This document shows, in pieces, positions 62,104 through 64,000 of a stretch of 64,000 nt of DNA (its first letter is position 1; every line of letters starts with the position of its first letter). Source of the DNA: Neolewinella xylanilytica (GTDB taxonomy: Bacteria; Bacteroidota; Bacteroidia; Chitinophagales; Saprospiraceae); the NCBI RefSeq assembly GCF_002934605.1, contig NZ_PTJC01000006.1, forward strand, positions 2,046,001 through 2,110,000. The letters are read 5' to 3'. Made by a program: the position numbers and the translations under genes. The notes beneath the pieces are model-generated. The model had not been told where the DNA came from, did not search any database, and saw only the letters and a list, made by a program, of their open reading frames with translations.

Positions 62104-63330
62104 ATGCCCACCCGAATTCAACAGATCCCGATCGCCGTCATTCGCGAAGACAAACAGCCCCCCGACGCCCGGGTGCCCCTCTCACCCCGGCAAGTCGCTG
62201 AATTACGGGCGCGGGGGCTGGACATCGTCGTTCAGCCTTCCTCCAATCGCTGCTTCACCGATACGGAATACCGGGACCTGGACATTCCACTACAGGAAGA
62301 CCTCGCCGACCGCGAGCTCCTGCTCGGGATCAAGGAAGTACCGATCAACTGCCTCTTACCCGGCAAAACCTACTGTAATTTCGCCCACGTAGCGAAGTTT
62401 CAACCCTATAACCAGGCCCTGCTGCGCGCCTTGCTCGACCGCCGGATAACCCACATCGATTACGAATACCTTACGGACGACCGCGGTGCCCGCCTTATCG
62501 CCTTCGGCTACTGGGCCGGCATGGTCGGTGCCCATAATGGCGTCTGGGCCTACGGTAAGCGCACGGGGAAGCTGGAGCTGCCGCGCCTGAAGGATCTGTA
62601 TGACTACGCAGCCGCCCAGGAGGTGTACCGCGCCATCTCCTTACCCGAAATCCGCGTCGTGCTGACGGGTACGGGACGGGTAGGTTGCGGCGCGGCGCGG
62701 GTGCTCAAGGACCTCGGATTCCGGGAAGTTGCTCCCGCTGCATTTCTCGAAGCCACCTCCGGCCCCGTATTCACCCAGCTGGCGGTAGAAGACTACGCCG
62801 CCCATCCCAGTGGCAGACCGGTGGACCGACAGCACTTCTACGCTCACGCGGAAGAGTACGTCAGCACCTTCGATCGCTTCGCGCGACGGGCCGACATCTT
62901 CATCAACGGCATCTTCTGGGACGGTAAGGCTCCGGCATTTTTTACCCGGGAAATGATGCAATCGCCGGATTTTGCCATTGCCACCATCGCCGACATCACC
63001 TGCGATATCGCCCCGGCCGCCAGTGTTCCCTCTACGCTGAAGGCCAGTACCATTGCAAACCCGGTTTTTGGGTACGACCCCGCCACGGGTACGGAAACCG
63101 CGCCGTTCCAGGCTGAATACGTGGATGTCATGTCGATCGATAACCTACCCAGCGAGCTGCCCCGGGATGCCAGCGAGGCATTCGGATCCATTCTCGTGGA
63201 AGATATTCTCCCGGAGTTCGATAAGGAAACCAGCGACATTCTACGTCGTGCCACCATTACCCATGCCGGAAACCTCGGCCCGGAATTCACCTATTTGTCC
63301 GACTTCGCAGCCGCCCCCGCTAATGAGTAA
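62104..63330 (+). CDS. Saccharopine/alanine dehydrogenase-like NAD(P)-dependent enzyme
   Basis: A 408-residue enzyme of the AlaDH/PNT-N and lysine-forming saccharopine dehydrogenase fold. It begins IAVIREDKQPPDARVPLSP (the RE.K.PPE.RV pattern). CNFAHVAKFQPYN, GARLIAFGYWAGMVGAHNG and the nucleotide loop VVLTGTGRVGCGAARVLKDLG follow. TIADITCDIAPAASVPSTLK is typical of saccharopine-dehydrogenase-like proteins. Since lysA gives lysine by the diaminopimelate route, a catabolic or other amino-acid role is more likely than lysine synthesis. It begins 2 bases after the PAP2 gene and overlaps the threonine aldolase by 8 bases. Confidence 0.82.
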   Translation: MPTRIQQIPIAVIREDKQPPDARVPLSPRQVAELRARGLDIVVQPSSNRCFTDTEYRDLDIPLQEDLADRELLLGIKEVPINCLLPGKTYCNFAHVAKFQPYNQALLRALLDRRITHIDYEYLTDDRGARLIAFGYWAGMVGAHNGVWAYGKRTGKLELPRLKDLYDYAAAQEVYRAISLPEIRVVLTGTGRVGCGAARVLKDLGFREVAPAAFLEATSGPVFTQLAVEDYAAHPSGRPVDRQHFYAHAEEYVSTFDRFARRADIFINGIFWDGKAPAFFTREMMQSPDFAIATIADITCDIAPAASVPSTLKASTIANPVFGYDPATGTETAPFQAEYVDVMSIDNLPSELPRDASEAFGSILVEDILPEFDKETSDILRRATITHAGNLGPEFTYLSDFAAAPANE

Positions 63331-64000
63331 GCTGCACGTCAATCTGGTGTCGGATACGGCCACCCAGCCGACCCCGGCCATGCTGGAAGCGATGTTTTCC
63401 GCTCCGGTGGGCGACGACGTCTTCCGCCAGGACCCGACCGTAAACGAACTCGAAGCCTTTGCCGCGCAGCTCATGGGCATGGAATCCGCCCTGTTCTGCC
63501 CCTCGGGCACCATGACCAACCAGCTCGCGATCAAGGTGCATACGCGCCCCCTCGACGAAGTGATCTGCGAGGAGAAGAGCCACATTTATCAGTACGAAGG
63601 CGGCGTATACAGCCTTATCTCCAACGTCAGCCTCAATACGCTCCACGGTGAGCGGGGAAAGCTCCTGCCGGGCCAGATCTCCGCAGCGGTGAAGCCCGAG
63701 TACGACTGGCTCCCCCGCACGAGGCTGGTAGTTCTGGAAAATACCTGCAACAAGGGTGGGGGCAGCATCTATACCCTGGCCGAAGCGGAAACCCTGGTGA
63801 AGGAAGCACGGCAACACGGTTTGGGGGTTCACCTGGACGGTGCCCGCCTGTTTAATGCCCTCGCCGAAACCGGCGAATCCCCCGCCGACTGGGGAAAGCT
63901 TTTCGACACCGTCTCCATCTGCCTGAGCAAGGGGCTCGGTGCACCGGTGGGAAGTCTGCTTTTAGGCCCCGAAACGGAGATTCGTGAAGCCCGTCGCTAC
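63323..64000 (+). CDS. ltaE: Low-specificity L-threonine aldolase (5' part, cut by window edge)
   Basis: PLP enzyme that splits threonine to glycine and acetaldehyde. 226 codons are visible; the C-terminal part lies past the edge (family length about 340). The start MSKLHVNLVSDTATQPTPAM fits the family, with GDDVFRQDPTVNELE and FCPSGTMTNQLA next. HLDGARLFNALAE follows, and the PLP lysine is in SICLSKGLGAPVGSLL. It overlaps the saccharopine-dehydrogenase-like gene through ATGAGTAA, so the two are probably translated together. Confidence 0.93.
   Translation, partial: MSKLHVNLVSDTATQPTPAMLEAMFSAPVGDDVFRQDPTVNELEAFAAQLMGMESALFCPSGTMTNQLAIKVHTRPLDEVICEEKSHIYQYEGGVYSLISNVSLNTLHGERGKLLPGQISAAVKPEYDWLPRTRLVVLENTCNKGGGSIYTLAEAETLVKEARQHGLGVHLDGARLFNALAETGESPADWGKLFDTVSICLSKGLGAPVGSLLLGPETEIREARRY

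Overview
The window is one continuous, gene-dense stretch of a GC-rich (about 58-60 % by eye) chromosome from a Bacteroidota bacterium. It looks like the Saprospiria/Lewinella side of the phylum. The evidence is: the gliding/type IX secretion (T9SS) genes porT and gldG, secreted proteins ending in T9SS sorting domains, futalosine-pathway menaquinone synthesis (mqnB, ubiE/menG), several TAnnTTTG-like -7 promoter boxes, and few Shine-Dalgarno sequences. Species cannot be fixed from sequence reading alone. No rRNA, complete tRNA, insertion sequence, prophage or CRISPR array is visible. This is mostly core genome with short accessory stretches.

Layout. 1-5995: the 5' part of rimM (minus strand, cut by the window edge), ilvA, a small zinc-ribbon protein, a RecB/AddA-like UvrD helicase and mqnB. 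5992-17770: a long minus-strand run of DUF1080 protein, Tat-exported Gfo/Idh oxidoreductase, a RibF-glycosyltransferase fusion, ilvC, glpD, a membrane protein, mutS2 and mrp. 17.8-30 kb: a tRNA 3'-end remnant, a START-like protein, the pabB/pabC pair, a sugar-phosphate isomerase with an inositol-phosphate-synthase homologue, a glycine-rich T9SS cargo protein, a PspC protein, rluE, a dynamin-like GTPase, a barrel-like protein, a WbqC protein and an SDR. 30-42 kb: ChaN, DgkA, a haloperoxidase-like lipoprotein, a tightly overlapping gldG-DUF4340-phospholipase-GT22 operon, bioB, tpiA, then porT/ubiE. 42-52 kb: gyrA, a TPR protein, an orphan DNA-repair-type radical SAM protein beside a 600-base low-GC gap, a formylglycine-generating-enzyme lipoprotein, then agmatine deiminase, asparaginase and cutC. 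52-64 kb: two tandem DUF4331 proteins with a TPR lipoprotein, MOSC and lysA, an LptF/G permease, a PAP2 phosphatase, a saccharopine-dehydrogenase-like enzyme and the start of a threonine aldolase.

How genes fit together. ilvA and ilvC serve branched-chain amino acids. pabB and pabC make p-aminobenzoate. mqnB and ubiE act early and last in menaquinone synthesis. lysA ends lysine synthesis. porT, gldG and the two CTD-bearing proteins belong to the gliding/T9SS export world. The DUF1080 and Gfo/Idh pair looks like a small exported 3-keto-glycoside cleavage unit.

Most worth a second look: the RibF-GT2 fusion whose junction sits on a run of nine A's; the radical SAM gene without its usual partner, next to a gap ended by a plus-strand terminator that serves no visible gene; the paired DUF4331 proteins, only one of which carries a T9SS signal; the helicase with a decayed nuclease domain; and the nested inverted repeat between 22.53 and 22.62 kb.
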